64,000 bases of DNA from Portulaca oleracea (taxonomy: Eukaryota; Streptophyta; Magnoliopsida; Caryophyllales; Portulacaceae). Each line of letters opens with the position of its first letter. The stretch's first letter is position 1. Position numbers and translations under genes: made by a program. The notes beneath the pieces are model-generated. The model saw nothing but the letters and a program-made list of their open reading frames with translations. It ran no database searches and was not told the origin of the DNA. Positions 30,186 to 41,481 of this stretch are shown here, in pieces. The stretch is from contig CM055890.1 of assembly GCA_029582165.1 (NCBI GenBank), positions 5,827,787 to 5,891,786 of the forward strand. The letters run 5' to 3'.

Positions 30186-31793
30186 TGTAGGACCCGGAAA
30201 ATTCCCGTTCGGGGAAATTGTTTCGGATGCGCTACTTAAGTGATCGGGAGCCGACTAAGGTTATTTAATCCTTAAATAAGGATATTTTTATTTCGAAATT
30301 CGTTTTCGAGATGATGAAACTTTATTTATTTAATTTACAAATCCGTTTTTTATTATTTAAATTATTCGAAATTGCATAAAATAATTTAATAATAATTTAA
30401 CCTAGGCCCAATCACTAGGTTCAGGCCCAAAAAGGAGCAAGCGGGCCACCAGAGACTGCCAAAACCCGCATGGGTTTTGATAGTTCCTGGGCTGGGCCGC
30501 TTGCTTCCTCGGCCCAGAGGGATATGGGTTGAAACTAATGAAACCCGCCTGGGTTTTATCAGCTTCTGGCCAATTTCCCTCGAGTCCAAGCTTGAATTAG
30601 TGAAAGGAATGAATTAAATCATTTTCTAAATTATTTATATGCAAAAAATGAATATTTTAAATAATTAAACGAATTTATAAAATTTTAAAGAGTCGCCAGC
30701 CGATTTAAGGAAACCAACAAACCATAAAAATAATAAGAATTGACTTCGGTCTACGAACCCGATTTCTAGATTGGGGTAAGGTTACAAATTCGAGAGTTAT
30801 AAAAGCTCTCGAATCCGCCTGTTTAGAAAATAGACTCTACTAAAATCGACATTGAAAAAGGAAGAGAGCGGGGAGAAGTTTGGTTAATTTCGCTATTATT
30901 CAAATCATGCGAGTTTATAATAATAATATGTACTTTACAAAATATGTACAAGTAAAGGAATCAAAGAATGGATTACATGATGAAATACAATAATATAAAT
31001 AACGAAATCAAACCTTGCTTAAAGGTGATGGATGTGATGGATTTGATCCCTTGATTTGGCCTTGACATGGAGCTTGAATGAAAGAATGTAAGATGACTAA
31101 GAAGGGTGGTGTGAGGATAATGGTGATTTTGAGAAGATTTAAGTATAAGGGTGATAGATGGTGAGGGTAGTTAGTGTAAATTTGGGTAGAGTAAGGGTGA
31201 TGGATAATAGTAGTTGATGGAGTTTTGAGGATAATAATGGTGGTAGTTGATGAGAATAGTTGATGATGAGGATGAAAAGGAGGGGGTATTTATATGTGAG
31301 GGAGTGAGAGGTGTGGAGGGAAAATGAGGGGAACAAACCCCTACGATCATGCCCTTCCATCCATGCAACATTATAACCCAGGCGGGTTATACAAAGTCAA
31401 TGGCAAAGCCAAATCACGTGGGGCAAAGATCAAGGGATTTCTGCAGGGGAATCAAAAGAATTGGCGCCAGAATATTAAAACCCAGGCGAGTTATATCTCT
31501 CCCACACACGTATCGTTGACGTGGCCAAAACGACGACGCATCGCTTCTTGATTTAAAACCCAGGCGGATTTTGTTGTTTCTGGGCCGGGGCGCGCTTTCG
31601 GCCCGCTTCTGTGTGGGTTGTCTTCTGAAGATTAAAACCCAGCTGGGTTTTATTAGATGTAGGCGACCTATTTTGACTTCTTGGGTTCAAGTCGTTGACC
31701 TTTTGAGCCCACTAACTCATTTATCGTTTGGCCTAAATGACTTGCTGATCTTGATAGGTCGGGTTCACGCCAGTACAAATTCCGGTGTCTACA
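30186..31793 (-). repeat. H 5' LTR (1608 bp), with dyad words
   Basis: Plus-strand ends TGTAGGACCCGG and CCGGTGTCTACA. PBS position makes it the minus-strand 5' LTR. Six dyad words: AAAACCC-GCAT-GGGTTTT at 30461, a similar one at 30540, ATAACCC-AGGC-GGGTTAT at 31373, and AAAACCC-type words at 31477, 31555 and 31634 (spacing 78-79 bp for the last three; 79 for the first pair). The TATA-like box (rc of 31287-31294) is 79 bp from the nearest word on the U3 side. No second LTR was found. Confidence 0.75.
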
Positions 31794-33579
31794 ATAATGT
31801 TTATTTGGTTTATTACTTGCACTTGATGAGATTTATATTTTATGTATTCATGATGTATATGAAGTATGATATTACAAGTTGATAATGCTAACTTTTGCTA
31901 TCAAGTCCATGGTAAAGTATTTTATGAGATCAAGTAATTTCATTCCATCATTTATGTGCTAATCTTGATGTTACCATGGTTATATGACAAAGAGATATAT
32001 GGTTCTATGTTTATAATACTACTTATAATGCTAGTTTATTATACTTATGATTTAAGGTTATGATGCTATTTATGATGCTACCTTATGATACTTATTATTT
32101 AAGTTTATGGTGCTACTTTTTGACGCCACCACAAGATGTTAAGCTATTATGACAAGTTCTATGGAGATGCTCATGGTACTAACTAACAATTAAAGTTATA
32201 ATACATGTTCTATGTGTTCTTTGCATCATTTAACATTTCATGCATTCATGGCATGTAGTAAGATGATCTTGAATCATCTTTAGTAAGTTCCCTTGGGTAT
32301 ATGGTTCTTTAAGTCCTACCGGGAAAGAGCGATGGTATGTAAAGCACACTCATTTTATGGTCATTCTGTGGTCCTTTTATGGTCCTTTTATGAGCTCTTT
32401 ATGGATCTTCTATGATCCTTTTATGGTCCTTTTATGATCTTTCTATGGTTCTTTTATGATCCTTCTATGGTTTGTCCATAATCTTTCTCTGGTTCTTATA
32501 TGGTTCTTCTAAGGTTCCTTTATGGAACTTCTATGGTTGTTTTATGACTCTCTAAGTCCCGTGGGCAGTATGACAAAGTATGATAAGTGGTACCACTAAG
32601 TCCCATAGGTATCATGGTTTATGGTATGAGGATCCTCACTATGAAATCCTATAGGGGTGTCATAGACATCTAAGTGCTTAGCCAAGCAATTTTATGAGCA
32701 TGAGGCATCTAAGTCATGGAGCATATGCATACAAGGGCCATTATATTGTATATATACATGTGTAGGTATATTAATGATTATGTGTGTTTATGTATGGTTA
32801 AGTTTATGTATATGAATATTCATGCATGGTTATGTTTATTTGTATGTATGTTTGTGTACGTTTAGGTATGTATAAGTATGTTCATGTATGGTTATGTAAG
32901 TATATATATGGTTAGGTATGTTATAATCTCCATACTTAGCTTCAACTAATCCATGTTTATGTCCCCCTCTGAGGTACCAATCCTTCTAAGGATGCATGAT
33001 GTTGAGAAATCTTAAAAGGAGAGGGAGGCATGGAGGCTAAGGCATGATGATGGGAACCAAGGGCTTACTTCAAAAAGACATGAATAAAGATTAATATTCA
33101 TTAAGTACATGTAATTTCTACTTCTACTATGACATGACTCTAGTTTACTTTTCATTACTAAAGAGCCTACATGTAAAGTGACTAATGAGAAAATACTACT
33201 TTTCCCCTCTTACTACAAATCATCTTAATAATGGACTAAGGGAGAAAGCTTAAGTTATGGGTACATCTCCTTGGGGGTTATGTAGTGAGGACTACCCACC
33301 TTATTTTCCCTAGGTAAGATAAGCTCCATTTGACCTAAGCTTAATCCATAACATGACCTTATTAAGAAGTCTTTAATTTGAACATGATCATTACCAAGAC
33401 ACTTGATGATGTATGGACTTTATGGACTCATATGAACGTTATGGACATGCATGGCCTTTTTGGACAATATAGACTAAAGTGGACCATATGCACTCATGTT
33501 ACTAAACACCCTAAATTGGTAACTAAGACAACATGACACATAATTATAAAAAAATTAAAAAAAAGGTATGGACGTTACA
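31794..33579. repeat. Right part of G LTR with simple tandem repeats
   Basis: Non-coding. 32352-32552 is a ~12-bp repeat (TTTTATGGTCCT and variants, about 16 copies). 32740-32930 is a TATG/GTTATG-rich low-complexity run. 31880-32160 has GATGCTA-type phrases. Ends GACGTTACA at 33579. Confidence 0.5.
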
Positions 33580-33584
33580 ATGTC

Positions 33585-34010
33585 TAATTGGACTGAGTTT
33601 TTGGAGGAGAAGAACTTTTGTTTCAAATTTGTTTGCATGCAGATGAAGACATTTAAGATAGGCAACCATGGTGGAGTAGAATAAATAGAAGCAGAAGGAT
33701 GAAAAGAAGCAAGCAGGAAGAGAGGAAGATACACAGGTAGACTGCAAAAAAACTAACCCAAGCAAGCAGACAAACAAGTTGTTGACAAAAGAAAGAAAAA
33801 ACTCACCCTTTTACTAAGTTAAGGATTAAGGAAATTATTGTTCTAAAAAAACTCAATAAAAAGTTTAATAAAATATGATTCATTTACTAATATATAATTC
33901 ATCCAACTGACATCTACAATACTCCTAGGTAATGATAACATATTGGACCTATATAAAGAACCAAACTGAAGATATTTTCTTGGTCAAATGTATTTTAATT
34001 GATGGCAACA
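33585..34010. other. Old host or repeat sequence between G and the C array
   Basis: 430 bp, AT-rich, no coding evidence. Continues across the C array into 54374 onwards once the array and one TSD copy are removed. Confidence 0.4.
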
Positions 34011-34015
34011 CCTTA

Positions 34016-35182
34016 TGGAAAGCGGACGATGCGGAAGCCTAGGGTCTAAATAAACCATGTGGATGAAGGAAATCCACCCATAGAACTCATAAACACTATC
34101 AACCAATTTTTATGGGTTTTGGATTAATGGAGATAAACATAAAATTAGAAGATATGGACAATTCTAAAGAAATAAATCTCACCAAATTGAACTTAGATGT
34201 TCAAACACTTGCACAAGGATCTCCCACAAGCAAAGAGTATTGAATCACCCAAGAAATCTCACAAAGAGTGTAGGATAACCACCCACTCACAAAGAAGAGA
34301 ATTCACCAAGCAATTTTCACCCAAAGGATTAGCTTCATTGATTAGTGTTTGAAAACCCACAATTACAACACTCTCCAATTGAGAGGATTTTTCTTGAGTC
34401 TAGCTCCTAAACATTCATCAAAAAAATCTCTCTTGAAAAACAAGCTAAAGGGGTATTTATACTAAACAAGAAATTACGCCTAAAACTCAGCAAAAATGAA
34501 ACGGACATGCGCGTGTCGCAGGCCCGTCGCAGGCGCGACAGCCTCCTGACTCGGCAACCCATCGCCCAACCGTAGAGCGTAGTGGGTGCGACCGGTTATG
34601 TCGCGGGCGCGACGAAACCAACTCGAGCGCGACAACTTGCTGGGAGCGTGACTATACTATGGCCAGATGGTTGTCAGGGGCGTGACACCAGATGACTCAA
34701 GCGTGACGGTGTTCTGGGGCAGTTTTTCCCCACCTACTTCAAACGCGCATAACTTCTTCATCCGGGCTCCGTTTTAGGCCCGTAAGATATCGATGGAAAG
34801 CTCTCGGTGTGTACTTTAAGCTTCTAAAATTTGAGACCCATCAAAGTTGTAATGAAGGAGTTATGACCTAAATATTGAAGGCACGCCATTTGAACGTCTT
34901 TGAATTCATTCACTGCCATATGTTTATTCTTGCCGATGGTTCCGAAGCCCCTTAGAAGGCTCGGGAATGGTCCTATGGAGACCGTTGATAACATCCTACG
35001 GCCCGGGGTCTTTGTAGAATGAAACATCGCTCTCTTTGATGGCCATAACGACCCTCAAAGGACCCGTATCCACCATGAAATGGATATTGAAACTAGGTTA
35101 GTTTCGAGGAAAGGAGAGGGTGACTTGTAGCTCGCTGGGAACCGTAGGCGAAACAAAAATTGAACCGATCCCACACCGTTCA
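34016..35182 (-). repeat. C LTR 1 (1167 bp)
   Basis: Plus ends TGGAAAGCGGACG and CACACCGTTCA. Dyad-word array 34504-34707; TATA-like box rc of 34454-34461. Confidence 0.88.
34504..34707 (-). promoter_or_regulatory. Dyad-word array in C LTR U3
   Basis: Words of 14 bp: GTCGC-AGGC-GCGAC at 34526, a degenerate one at 34579, GTCGC-GGGC-GCGAC at 34600, then half-kept copies ending GAC at 34620, 34639, 34673 and 34694. Spacings include 21, 20, 19, 34 and 21. A GACAT-GCGC-GTGTC word at 34504 lies closest to the TATA-like box. The same array recurs at 50400-50600 and 53670-53890, with different mutations. Confidence 0.5.
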
Positions 35183-35886
35183 TACTCTCCTTCTTCGAAA
35201 AGAGTTGTCCTCAACTCTTGGGGGTTCAAAATTACCGAATACCAATGTAGACCCAAAAGCAGGCGAAGTAGAGTGACGCTCATCGACCCGTCCTCCTCAA
35301 AAATATGGCAATTCCGGCGGAAAGGAGGGGTCAAGTCGACATCACGAAGGACCCGAACACGCCTAGCACACATTAACTTGTTGAAAGCAACGAGGAATTC
35401 ATCACATGAGAGTTCAGGGTCAAGGCTAATGGAAACAACCTTTTCCTCATTCAATCTCGATGTGGAAATAATGGAGTTGGTGGGATTGGTCAAGGACGTG
35501 TCCTTATACAACTCAACTCCATGTTGAGGCTCGGGAGTGATTGAGCATGGCTCAACACGTGGACACTCTATGCAGATTTCGGTAGGAGTTTTGGGTAAGG
35601 GTGAGGGACAAAGGAGGGAGGTTAAAAATTTTTGTGGAGCTAAAAATCGCTCAACCTCACTAGGGTCGCTTCTTCACAAGAGTAAAGCCCGATGTGGCTT
35701 TCCTTTGCTCAAAGCACTCTCATCCCGTGTTTCACTCTTTTGGAGGTCTCTCTTCTCACTTCTCACACCGGCTTTTGGTGTATTAGTTTCGAAAGGAAGT
35801 AAAGGAGTGAGTTTGAGTTTCTTTTCTCCCATACGGATAGTGTAATTGTTCTTCCGACCATCGTGGATAGCATGCCGATCGAATTG
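35183..35886 (-). pseudogene. C interior 1: conserved tail after the shared TAG
   Basis: Same reading frame as the protease, continuing after a TAG. Includes NNYTIRMGEKKLKL, ESALSKGKPHRALL and later DLTPPFRRNCHIFEEDGSM. Private TGA (CGA in copy 3) after RALLL. No known domain. The frame runs on into the LTR (to 35098). Confidence 0.5.
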
Positions 35887-36794
35887 CTAAGGTCTACCAA
35901 GTAGTAAATGGCAAGCATCCATGGGGACAACATCACAAAGAACACTATCCTCATAAGGCCAAGTGGAGAAAGAAACCAAGACTTGTTGGGTTACCTCGAA
36001 GTCGCCGCCATCTTTTAGCCCTTGCAAGCTATACGGTTGAGGATGAGCCGAGACCAGCAATTGGAGTTTCTCAACCATGTATGTAGAGGCCAAGTTGGTG
36101 CAACTCCCACTGTCGATGATGACGTTGGCTACCTTCTCGCCGAAGGTGAACCGAGTTTGGAAGATATTCTCCCGTTGAGAGTTATCCCGGGAATCCTTGG
36201 TCAAGATAAAGGATCGCTTCGGAGTCGAACTCTCCCCTTCTTGCTTGCAAACCTCAACACTAGTCTTTGGAGCCTCCGGTGTGGCTACCTCACTTGCTTT
36301 GGAACTTTCACCCATCTTCATAGGGCATTGGGCTTGGTAATGACCATAAACCTGACATGTGAAGCATTTTCTACCCTCGAGCTTCCGGAGATATTCCGCA
36401 TTTTCCTTATGAGTTCGGGAAGATGGTTTGGATAGCTTAGAAGTTTGACTTCCTTTGGATGAAGTCTTACTCCAAGAGTGAGGACTTCCCTTCCTAGAAG
36501 GCATGAAGTAACCTTCTCCTCTATTCTCCTACCTTGAGAACCACCATGATGATAATCATCAAAATACCTCGAATAACCACTATGGTGAGTTCTAGGAGAC
36601 CGAGTTGAAATGTCACGATCCCTTTTCAATGACTCTAGTTGTGTAGGGGTCGTAGCGCGGAGTAAGTCACTCAATCGACGTTGCACTTCTAGAACATTCT
36701 CTTCGATACGTTGAAGAGTCTCCTCAAAGGTTGGTTTGGGTTTGGGGGAAAAAGGGACATCATATTTTCCCGAAGCATAGAACATGGAAGCCAT
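35887..36794 (-). pseudogene. C interior 1: gag-protease with 1-base deletion
   Basis: Starts at MASMFYASGKYD (ATG at 36794). Carries a CCHC knuckle CFTCQVYGHYQAQC and a protease with catalytic DSG (VIIDSGSCTNLAS), ending in LLLGRP before TAG at 35887. A single missing C in GAAGGC-ATG (near 36500; GAAGGCC in copy 3) shifts the frame between the gag N-terminus and the knuckle. Copy 2 shares this deletion. Length 908 against 909 bases in copy 3. Confidence 0.85.
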
Positions 36795-36946
36795 TTGTGG
36801 AGCTTGGTTTTCTTGTGGGGTGTATAATTTGAGCAGATGGAGGCTTGGGTTCTTTGTAGCTAGGAAATTTTGAGGGGGTTTTTGTGAGGCTTGTTTTGTG
36901 GAGGAAATGGGGTGAAACCGGCAAGGGGAATGCACCAAGAAGAACA

Positions 36947-37148
36947 AATGCGAGGAAGGGCAACTCGTTCCTTGTTCGTTTCGTTGTTTTTGAGCTCGGG
37001 CATGAGTCCTTGGAGTCTTTTGGATTCGGTTGGAACCCACTAGCACTTACGCACATGAGGTTTTGCTTGACACTAAATGTAGGAAATCGAAAATCTCAAA
37101 GACTGACTCTTGCTTAGGATAGGTGTTTGTGAGACCCATATAACGGTT
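36947..37148 (+). repeat. Fragment of B 3' module upstream of the B 5' LTR
   Basis: Nearly identical to 45473-45674 (TGCGAGGAAGGGCAAC...ATAACGGTTCC). Its left joint is with C (AGAAGAACAAA|TGCGAGG). Its right joint skips the last ~320 bp of the module, PPT and LTR start, with CCT at the junction. Confidence 0.88.
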
Positions 37149-38752
37149 CCTAAATCCTTAGGCTTTTAACTCGTTTCATGGTTTAATTTCATAGTTTTTA
37201 ATGCGTTTTTGGTTATTTTGTAGATTTTGGAGCTTTCACCGAACACGTAGCAAAACGGGCCTTTTTATAGCATTCTTGGTGATTTCCCGAGCCGAGCCGG
37301 ACCGGACACCGAGGCGGAGTCGACCCGGGACCACACTCCCAACCTTTGGCGCCAATTAGTAAAGTAACGCATGCTACGACCCTCGGATCGAGCGTTACAT
37401 GCTTCGGAAAGAAGGAAGAACAAAGGGAAGGGAAGCCGAAGCGTAGCCCCCGCCACGAATGGCGTAGCACCCGTTACGCCCAGAGCGCGTTGGAAGCCGA
37501 GTGTGACCGTAGCCATGGTCATGGCTATTGTAGCCACGGTGGGCGTATGCAGAGGGTCAGGATGTCCGAGAAATACCGTACCCACAATCGGAGCTACCGT
37601 ACCCACGGTGCCGCGAAGGAAAGAATCGCCCAGCATTTTTCGCTGGTCGCGCCCGCAACGAGGGTGGTCGCGCCCGCGACCCCCCTACTGGGTTGCGTTT
37701 TTCGGCTTTCAAACGCTGCGTTTTGGCCAACTGCTGTGACTTGTTTAAATAGCTCTTTTGCTGCGATTTTTGGGGGAGTTCGATTGTTTTTTTAGGCATC
37801 TAAGGGAGATAGACTTAGATAATTTCCAACTTGTAATTAGGAGTTTTAGAGAGAGATTAGTGAGAGATTAATCTAGGGTTTTGGAGATTTGTGTTTGTTA
37901 TTGAAGATTTGGAGATTCAAACAATTGAAAGATTGTTGGGTCATCTTTTTATTGCTATCTCTTGTTCATCTACAGCACTTTGATAAGTTTTCTCTTCCCT
38001 TAACTCTTTTATTAATTACTTTGCTAATTACTTTGCTTGTTCTTTAATTGTTCTTGCTTGTTATTTGATTATCTTGCTTGTTTATGTTTGTTTGATGTTA
38101 GAAATCATGTTTAGGGTTGGTTTGGATGTTGTTAGCATAGTTAGTGTCATGATTAGTGGTTAGAAACCCTATGGGTTAGGGGGTAATTAAGGGTGTGAAT
38201 GGGTGATTAGGTTTGGGTTAGCAATATTAGTGAGTAACTAGTTAGGAAATCAATTTCCCAATCCTATCCTTCCCTCAAGTGGGATGTATTTGGGTGCGAA
38301 AGCATCCCGAATACATCCAACACTTGTTGGAAGGTAGGAATTAGGATAGTTAGTATTCTAGTTCGCGAAAGCGAATAGAAACTAACTAGGAAATTCCGTT
38401 CCTTGAACTCCCCCGGTCTGTCGATGGACTTTGGGGAAGTTAATCCGAACTATCCTTGAAAGAGGAAGCCCGGTGGGTATTTTCTAACGGAGTTACCATT
38501 TGATTTCCTCTTCTCGTTACTCTCTTGTTGCAAAACCCATTTTCTCATCCCCGTTTGCATCCCAAAAACCTCCGAAGCCCATTTTCCATTCCTTGACCGT
38601 CCTTAGCTTTGTTTTTTGCATTATGATCCCTTCAAACCGATATCCTTACCTTAGCAATCTCATCCTGACCATTGACTTAGTTTCTATGACAAGGTCGCCA
38701 GCTCCCTGAGAGAGAACGAAAAAACCGAGGTCCTACAAACCACGTTACAACA
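37149..38752 (+). repeat. B 5' LTR, first ~30 bp missing
   Basis: Matches 46024-47629; ends TTACAACA. Dyad words include GTCGCGCCCGCAAC at 37646 and GTCGCGCCCGCGAC at 37667 (21 bp apart), ending 64 bp before TTTAAATAG (37744). Confidence 0.9.
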
Positions 38753-38755
38753 AAA

Positions 38756-38773
38756 TGGCGCCGTTGCCGGGGA
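38756..38773 (+). other. B primer-binding site (Asp-tRNA type)
   Basis: TGGCGCCGTTGCCGGGGA, three bases after the LTR end, as in A. Confidence 0.88.
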
Positions 38774-38943
38774 GCCAACGCCCCTAGTTTTAGTTTCTTA
38801 GTTTTTGGTTATTTGAGATTGCTTTCACGCTAGAAATTAGTTTGTGCTAATCCCAATGAATTTGATGCTTCTATTGGTTCTTCTTGGTGCATGTAGGTAC
38901 GCCCTAATGTTCTATCGAGCATCGTAGGAGGCTTCAAGTCCTA

Positions 38944-40005
38944 ATGGGTGAAGTCCAAGCTGATTCACACCGTACCCTTCTATCATACGCCGTTCCATCA
39001 TCGGGTACAGGAGGCAACCCTATCATCTTACCACCATTACCACCCAACGCGGTATTTGAGTTCAAGCCGTGTCTTCTTGAAGCTTTTGAAAGCAACCCGT
39101 TCCATGGAGATATTTTCGAGAGTCCTATTACTCATATGGAGAGATTCGAGAAGCGCATTAGTTTCATACATATACCTGGGATATCTTCGGAGTATCTAAA
39201 GTTGAAGTTCTTTCCTCTAACTTTGAAAGGGAAAGTTGAGATGTGGCTTGATATATGCCCACCTGGATTTTATTCTTCATGGGAGGCTCTCCACAGAGAT
39301 TTTCTTCAAAGATTCTTCCCGGCTAATAAAACATGTAAACTCCGGCAAGTTATTATGAGCTTCAAGCAAGAACCCGGAGAGACTCTTTTTGAAGCATGGG
39401 GAAGATTCAAAGGTCTCCAACGTCAGTGCCCGCACCACAACCTACCCAACTGGATGCTACTTCAGCACTTTTATTGTGGACTCTTTGATTCTCTCAAAGA
39501 ATCGATCGATATTACATCCGGAGGGATGTTTTTGAAGAAAACTGCGGAGGAGGCCGACAAATTCCTTCATGAGCTCGTTCAATATGCTCCTGATTTTGGA
39601 GGTTACAAATCTAGTAGAGGAGATTTATCTTTAGAGCATGATCCTATTATTACACTCCTTTTGGCTTCTGTTTACGAATTGCAAAAAGAGAAGGAAAATA
39701 AGGAGACCTCTAATCAATTGAGAGTGGCCCAAGGTGTGCAAACCCTTACATCTACTTCTGTTCTTAATATGCATACTCGTAAGTTGTGTTTGGGTCCACA
39801 TCCCGAGCATCAATGTGGGGAGTTTAATCAAGTAGAGCGTGTGAACGCTATCTATCCATCATATTTCAACCCACTTTTCTCCCATTCTTTTGGAGAGCAT
39901 GCTTATGACTATACCACGTTTATCAATCCCACATTCAACCCCATTTCTCAACCTTATGACCACCACTCATTTGTCCAAGAAGAATCCTCCCATTCAACTC
40001 AATAG
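38944..40005 (+). CDS. B gag
   Basis: 353-aa open frame from the family's likely true start (MGEVQAD), with the same capsid core as A gag (CPPGFYSSWEAL, LQRQCPHHNLPNWM, SGGMFLKKTAEEAD). The knuckle is lost: only LCLGPHPEHQC remains, so the first Cys is missing. It ends at a TAG after EESSHSTQ, where A reads on. Likely unable to package RNA by itself, if packaging depends on the knuckle. Confidence 0.82.
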   Translation: MGEVQADSHRTLLSYAVPSSGTGGNPIILPPLPPNAVFEFKPCLLEAFESNPFHGDIFESPITHMERFEKRISFIHIPGISSEYLKLKFFPLTLKGKVEMWLDICPPGFYSSWEALHRDFLQRFFPANKTCKLRQVIMSFKQEPGETLFEAWGRFKGLQRQCPHHNLPNWMLLQHFYCGLFDSLKESIDITSGGMFLKKTAEEADKFLHELVQYAPDFGGYKSSRGDLSLEHDPIITLLLASVYELQKEKENKETSNQLRVAQGVQTLTSTSVLNMHTRKLCLGPHPEHQCGEFNQVERVNAIYPSYFNPLFSHSFGEHAYDYTTFINPTFNPISQPYDHHSFVQEESSHSTQ

Positions 40006-40154
40006 GACATTGTACCACCCCAAATTTCTCAAGCCACTCAACCTTCACCGACTCCAATGGTACAAGTAAATTTTGTCGATCTAGGGAGTGGAGAAGAGGT
40101 TGATGAGTTTTCTTGGGTAGAGGATGGTGTTTTGGATGAAAAAGTAGAGATAAG

Positions 40155-40838
40155 ATGGAGATGAACGTAGAGGAGGGAGTTGTGGTTGAGGACGCTAAGG
40201 TTGAGGAAGAGAGGGTGTTGGATGAGGAAAAGAAGGAAGAACAACCAAGAGAAGAGATTTTGGGAGGAAATATCTGTGAATGCTCCAAAGAGCAATTTGA
40301 TCCACACCAAATGCAAATTCCACTCCCCGAATGGTTGATACAACACTTGAAGGATGTAGAGCATATAGATCTAAGGCATGATGTTCCGATTGAGAAATCT
40401 TCTCTCATGCTACTTTGTGTTGAAGTCAATTCAATAACCACAGTTGTTCATGAGCATAGAGAGGAAGTTTATATTCTTGAAGTGGAACCCGACAATGGGA
40501 AGAACAACAATCATCCCGAGGCCTTATGTTCTGAAGCCGAGGTAATTGAAGATGCATCTTGTGATGATTCCCTCAAGATTGCTCCTTTAAGGAGGGAGAT
40601 CTCATTAGATGAAGTTTATATTGAGGACATAGAGATTGAGAAGATTGTTCCCATATGTCTGAAACTTGGAGAACCACTTGAAGAAGAACCTGAGTTACTT
40701 CTTCATCCCCATCACCAAATCAAACCACCGGAGGAGACCCTTGTTCTATTTACGGAGGTGATGAGGAGGTGTTGGAAAAGGAGGAGGAAGAGACATTGGA
40801 AGAAATCAAAGACATCATCACCTCCTCCCCGCTCATAG
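40155..40838 (+). pseudogene. B acidic region and post-protease remnant, protease deleted
   Basis: 227-aa open piece. It starts with Glu-rich residues like A's acidic region, then jumps past the place of the protease to YILEVEPDN, LKIAPLRREISL and a basic WKRRRKRHW end that match A after its protease. So the aspartic protease domain (about 250 residues in A) has been lost by internal deletion. Confidence 0.75.
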
Positions 40839-41018
40839 TTAACCAAACGACCGGAAGGACGAGTTGATTTGAGGTTGCCAAAAATAGTAGGAGTTGGAGA
40901 GGAAGGAAGAAGAAGCGACCATGGTGGAAGAAATTGAATATGTACCTCTCATGCGCACCACATCTCTCTAGGATAAAACGGGTATTTAGGTCGAGCTAGG
41001 GACCTAAAACTAGCGCTC

Positions 41019-41036
41019 TATGGGAGGCACCCCATA
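41019..41036 (+). other. Conserved stem-loop after the polyprotein (B)
   Basis: Same TATGGG-AGGCAC-CCCATA block as A at 5066-5083. The following T-rich then A-rich spacer (41040-41420) is also kept. Confidence 0.5.
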
Positions 41037-41481
41037 AGTTTTGAGCTTCTTATTTCAAGTTTTTAGTTTTTTTTTGCATTTTTCTAATTTTATTTCTTTT
41101 TCTTCCTTTTATTTTTTCCGTTTAGTTTTCTTTAGGTTTTTCTATTTTTCTTGTCTTTTTAATTTTTCTTTCTTTGTAATTTGAGGTATTAGTTTTAAGT
41201 TCAAAAGAAAAAGTTTGAAAAAAAAAAAGAGGAAAATTGATGTGAAAAAAAATAGAAAAAGTTGGAGTTGAAAAATAAGGAAATTGAAGTTGGAGTGAAA
41301 GAAGTAGTGTGAGTGAGTGAAGATTTGAAAAGAATATGAGTATTGAGAGAGTTTGAAAGTTGGGAAGTTTTTGGATTGAATGTGAGGAGTATAAAAAAAA
41401 TGAGTGTTGAAGTGTGAAAGTTTTAGGAGTTGGATTTTGTTTTGGAGTGTTGGAAGTTTTGCTTGAATTGTCAGCAAAAGG

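Larger units (their letters stand above)
22271..33579. mobile_element. G: probable long solo LTR interrupted by element H
   Basis: Starts TATAACACCCCC (a one-base change from the common TGTAACACCCCC start) and ends GACGTTACA, flanked on both sides by ATGTC (22266-22270 and 33580-33584). No second LTR start, PBS or PPT of its own is visible, so I read it as one long solo LTR (left ~1.4 kb plus 31794-33579) split by H. The left seam with H, somewhere around 23.6-24.3 kb, is not resolved. Such long LTRs with this start are common in plant chromovirus-type gypsy elements. Confidence 0.55.
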
